64,000 nucleotides of DNA from Bacteroidota bacterium (GTDB lineage Bacteria; Bacteroidota; Bacteroidia; Chitinophagales; Chitinophagaceae): the NCBI GenBank assembly GCA_018268135.1, contig JAFDXD010000042.1, positions 1-64,000 of the forward strand. Reading direction: 5' to 3'. Shown here one piece after another: positions 61,621-64,000 of this stretch (position 1 is its first letter; every line of letters begins with the position of its first letter). The position numbers and the translations under genes are program-made. The notes beneath the pieces were generated by a model. It did no database searches. It saw only the letters and a list, made by a program, of their open reading frames with translations, and was not told the DNA's origin.

Positions 61621-62652
61621 ATGAAAAAAATAGTATTGGCTTTTCTTCCCTGGCTTTTAGCCTCATTTTGTTACAAAGCAATGGCACAAGATGAAAAGGT
61701 TACAACCCCTAAAAACAACAAAAGTGAAACTCAGGAAATCATCATCCGTAAAAACGGAGATAAAGATGCAAAATTAAACGTAGAGATTAATGGAGACCAG
61801 GTATTAATAAATGGCAAGCCCATTTCAGAATATAAAGATGATGATATTTCAATTAATAAGAAAAAAATCATCATTCGTAATGGCGATAAAATGATGATGC
61901 TTGACGGACTTGGAAATATGAATTTTGATTTTGACACAAATGGTTTTAATACCCTAAAGTCAATGGGAAATAAAGCCTTACTGGGCGTAAGTACAGATAA
62001 GGATGATAAAGGCGCCAAAATAATGGAAGTAACAAAAGAAAGTGGTGCAGAAAAAGCAGGTTTGCAGGTAGGCGATATTATTACTAAAGTAGGCGATAAA
62101 AAAATTACTACTCCCCAATCGCTAACTGAAGCCATTGGCGCACTTAAACCCAAAGACCAGGTAAAAATTCATTACCTGCATAATGGCAAAGAAAAATCTA
62201 CAAAAGCCACTTTGCAGGAGCGCAAAATAAGTAATATGAGAACTTTTACCTACACAGGGCCCGAAGGTTTTAAATCATTTACCATGCCCAAGATAGAAGG
62301 TATGCCCATGATGCCAAAAATAGAGGGGCAGAATTGGGAATATGAAAACAATTTTGGAAACATCTTTAACCGCAGGCCTAAACTTGGTATTAAAATACAA
62401 GATACAGATGATGGCAGTGGCGTAAAAGTATTGGATGTAGAAGACAGCTCTGCGGCAGCATTGGCGGGCATTCGCAAAGATGATGTTATTACTTCCATTG
62501 GCGATAAGGAGGTAAAAAATACAGATGAGGCAAGGGCAGAATTACAAATGAATACTGATAAAACCTCTTACCCGGTAAAAGTAAAACGTGCTGGCGCAGC
62601 ATTAGACCTGACTATTAAAATACCCAAAAAATTAAAAACAGCTAATTTATAG
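61621..62652 (+). CDS. exported PDZ-domain protein
   Basis: A 343-aa protein with signal MKKIVLAFLPWLLASFCYKAMAQ. It has two PDZ domains: one at about residues 115-200 (LLGVSTDKDDKGAKIMEVTKESGAEKAGLQVGDIITKVGDKKI) and one at about 245-335 (PKLGIKIQDTDDGSGVKVLDVEDSSAAALAGIRKDDVITSIGDKEV). There is no protease domain like that of DegP/HtrA or Ctp, so it is a PDZ-only adaptor or sensor. A Lys/Asp-rich front segment (about 25-100) precedes PDZ1. It is transcribed alone, with its own promoter and terminator, between susC (divergent) and gatB. Confidence 0.85.
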   Translation: MKKIVLAFLPWLLASFCYKAMAQDEKVTTPKNNKSETQEIIIRKNGDKDAKLNVEINGDQVLINGKPISEYKDDDISINKKKIIIRNGDKMMMLDGLGNMNFDFDTNGFNTLKSMGNKALLGVSTDKDDKGAKIMEVTKESGAEKAGLQVGDIITKVGDKKITTPQSLTEAIGALKPKDQVKIHYLHNGKEKSTKATLQERKISNMRTFTYTGPEGFKSFTMPKIEGMPMMPKIEGQNWEYENNFGNIFNRRPKLGIKIQDTDDGSGVKVLDVEDSSAAALAGIRKDDVITSIGDKEVKNTDEARAELQMNTDKTSYPVKVKRAGAALDLTIKIPKKLKTANL

Positions 62653-62666
62653 CCATGAACCCAAAT

Positions 62667-62703
62667 AAAAAAAGCACCGGTATTTAATATCAGTGCTTTT
62701 TTT
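62667..62703 (+). terminator. intrinsic terminator of the PDZ protein gene
   Basis: Seven A, the stem GCACCGGTATT pairing with AATATCAGTGC (one mismatch, one G-T) and seven T, ending 51 bp past the stop at 62652. Confidence 0.85.
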
Positions 62704-62740
62704 ATGTTTTTATTGTAAAATGAGCGCCATAAAAAGTTTG

Positions 62741-62748
62741 TACTTTTG
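62741..62748 (+). promoter_or_regulatory. predicted -7 box of gatB, close to the start codon
   Basis: TACTTTTG followed by C is an exact TAnnTTTG match, just 4 bp before the GTG start at 62753. Transcription would begin about at the start codon, so the message could be leaderless or nearly so. Confidence 0.4.
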
Positions 62749-62752
62749 CGGC

Positions 62753-64000
62753 GTGATAAAAAATGATATATACCAGGCAGTAATTGGGCTGGAAGTACAT
62801 GCTCAGTTGCTTACAAAAAGCAAATTATTTTGCAGTGATAGTACGGCATTTGGCGCTGAGCCCAATACACAGGTAAGCCCTGTATCGCTGGCACACCCGG
62901 GTACATTGCCCGTAATGAACAAAGCCGTAATAGAGCTTGCTACCAAGCTTGGTGTTGCTATGAATTGCCAGATAGAGCAGCATAATTATTTTGCCCGAAA
63001 AAATTATTTTTACCCCGACCTGCCCAAAGGCTATCAGGTAAGCCAGCATACTACTCCCATTTGCAAAGGAGGTTTTCTAATCATTCATACACCCGTTGCT
63101 GAAAAAAAAATTCTTCTTAACCGTATTCACATGGAAGAAGATGCGGGCAAAAGCATACACGATAATGATGAAAAAAATACCAGCATTGACCTTAACAGAG
63201 CCGGTATGCCTCTTTTAGAAATAGTAACAGAGCCTTGCATCCACAGTGCAGATGAAGCCTATTCTTATCTCACAGAGCTGAGAAAACTGCTGAGGTGGAT
63301 AGCCGTATGCGATGGAAATATGGAAGAAGGCAGTATGAGGTGCGATGCAAATATTTCTATCAGGCTATTGGGCGAAACAAAATTGAACACAAGGGTAGAA
63401 GTAAAAAATCTTAACAGCATTAGAAATGTAAAGAGGGCCATTGAAGCCGAAGTACAAAGATTGATTACACTTACTGAAAACAATGAGCCTGTAATACAAC
63501 AAACCCGTAGTTATGACGCTTTAAACAATACAACATTTGCATTAAGAAGCAAAGAAGAAGCCGATGACTACCGCTATTTTCCGGAGCCGGATTTAGCGCC
63601 GTTTTTTATTTCGGAAGAATATATTGAAACAATAAAAAATTCCTTGCCTGCATTGCCCGCTGCATTGCAAAAAAAATATACCACACAATACCAACTGTCT
63701 GCTTATGATGCCTCTGTAATTTGTGCAGATAAAGAAGATGCCGATTTTTTTGAAGCTTTATTACTCCATACAAAAAATTATAAAGCCGCCGCCAACTGGA
63801 TGATTGGCCCCTTAAAATCATATTGCAACGAAAATAATATTGGGTTTGCTTCCTTTCCTTTGCTGCCTGCACAGATAGCGGAGTTGATAGAGCTTACCAA
63901 TGCCGGAAAAATTAATTTTAATAATGCCTCCGGAAAAATATTGCATGAAATGATGGCAAAGCCCGGAAGCAATGCCCTGCAAGTTGCAACCGATTTAAAT
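62753..64000 (+). CDS. gatB: aspartyl/glutamyl-tRNA amidotransferase subunit B (incomplete, right edge)
   Basis: GatB binds misacylated Glu-tRNA-Gln or Asp-tRNA-Asn and, with GatA and GatC, converts it to the amide form using ATP. The 416 codons in the window have no stop and run off the right edge; about 60-70 residues are missing. Marks are YQAVIGLEVHAQLLTKSKLFC, SLAHPGTLPVMNKAVIELA, NYFYPDLPKGYQVSQ, RIHMEEDAGKSIHD, DLNRAGMPLLEIVTEPC, SMRCDANISIRL and RVEVKNLNSIRNVKRAIE, and the late PEPDLAPFFIS. The start is GTG 62753; the ATG nearby is out of frame. The tail domain near the edge (FNNASGKILHEMM) belongs to the GatB/YqeY C-terminal part. Confidence 0.95.
   Translation, partial: MIKNDIYQAVIGLEVHAQLLTKSKLFCSDSTAFGAEPNTQVSPVSLAHPGTLPVMNKAVIELATKLGVAMNCQIEQHNYFARKNYFYPDLPKGYQVSQHTTPICKGGFLIIHTPVAEKKILLNRIHMEEDAGKSIHDNDEKNTSIDLNRAGMPLLEIVTEPCIHSADEAYSYLTELRKLLRWIAVCDGNMEEGSMRCDANISIRLLGETKLNTRVEVKNLNSIRNVKRAIEAEVQRLITLTENNEPVIQQTRSYDALNNTTFALRSKEEADDYRYFPEPDLAPFFISEEYIETIKNSLPALPAALQKKYTTQYQLSAYDASVICADKEDADFFEALLLHTKNYKAAANWMIGPLKSYCNENNIGFASFPLLPAQIAELIELTNAGKINFNNASGKILHEMMAKPGSNALQVATDLN

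Noticed and set aside
1..64000. CRISPR arrays, rRNA, tRNA, prophage or complete IS elements
   Set aside because: None seen by reading: no regularly spaced repeats, no rRNA or tRNA signatures, no intact transposase, integrase or phage structural gene.

Overview
The window reads as chromosomal DNA of a Bacteroidota bacterium, most likely family Chitinophagaceae (inference). The evidence is AT-rich DNA, a SusC/SusD pair, a subtilase with a type IX secretion C-terminal signal, a HEIGH (M57) lipoprotein peptidase, many SPII lipoproteins, near absence of Shine-Dalgarno sites, repeated TAnnTTTG -7 promoter motifs, and a carbamoyl-phosphate synthase large chain that stops before the usual allosteric domain. 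No rRNA, tRNA, CRISPR array or complete insertion sequence was seen.

Layout. 0-4.7 kb: small accessory genes on the + strand (SRPBCC protein, AraC regulator plus short-chain dehydrogenase, DUF1569, DUF4287, methyltransferase), with a truncated VOC gene and an N-truncated NTF2-like gene that suggest decay. 4.8-9.6 kb (-): ferritin, a nucleotidyltransferase, carB. 9.6-10.8 kb: a toxin-antitoxin pair between two 64-bp direct repeats. 10.8-14.8 kb: a NAGPA-like lipoprotein, a complete subclass B1 metallo-beta-lactamase, a DUF2490 protein and mannonate dehydratase. 15.2-21.6 kb (+): an envelope/protease block of M23 peptidase, Bcp-type peroxiredoxin lacking its peroxidatic Cys, HELCH zincin-like protein, T9SS subtilase and M57 peptidase. 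21.6-27 kb: birA, then the operon-like run rsfS-ftsH-lutC-GGCT-lpxH. 27-34.3 kb: MscS channel, a thioredoxin-MerR-M23 operon (-), alaS. 34.4-37.9 kb: GlxA-type regulator, a membrane protein and tandem paralogous lipoproteins with a decayed third copy. 38.1-45.1 kb (-): five hydrolase-type genes (D-aminoacylase-like amidohydrolase, TIM-barrel lipoprotein, beta-helix protein, BD-FAE-like esterase, class C-type serine hydrolase). 45.5-50.8 kb (+): rluE-like, comEC, purH, EamA. 50.8-61.4 kb (-): polysaccharide deacetylase, lutB, GNAT, M14 carboxypeptidase, susD, susC. 61.6 kb to the end (+): a PDZ protein and gatB, which runs off the edge.

Repeats are a main non-genic feature. An 85-bp element with 17-bp perfect terminal inverted repeats lies upstream of rluE, and two partial copies lie head to tail behind carB. 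An 81-bp hairpin repeat occurs upstream of two secreted-protein genes, and the 64-bp repeat brackets the toxin-antitoxin pair. I found no clearly new multi-gene system. The best leads are the Cys-to-Phe peroxiredoxin, the repeat-bracketed toxin-antitoxin unit, the B1 beta-lactamase with a palindrome over its promoter, and the secreted-hydrolase cluster.
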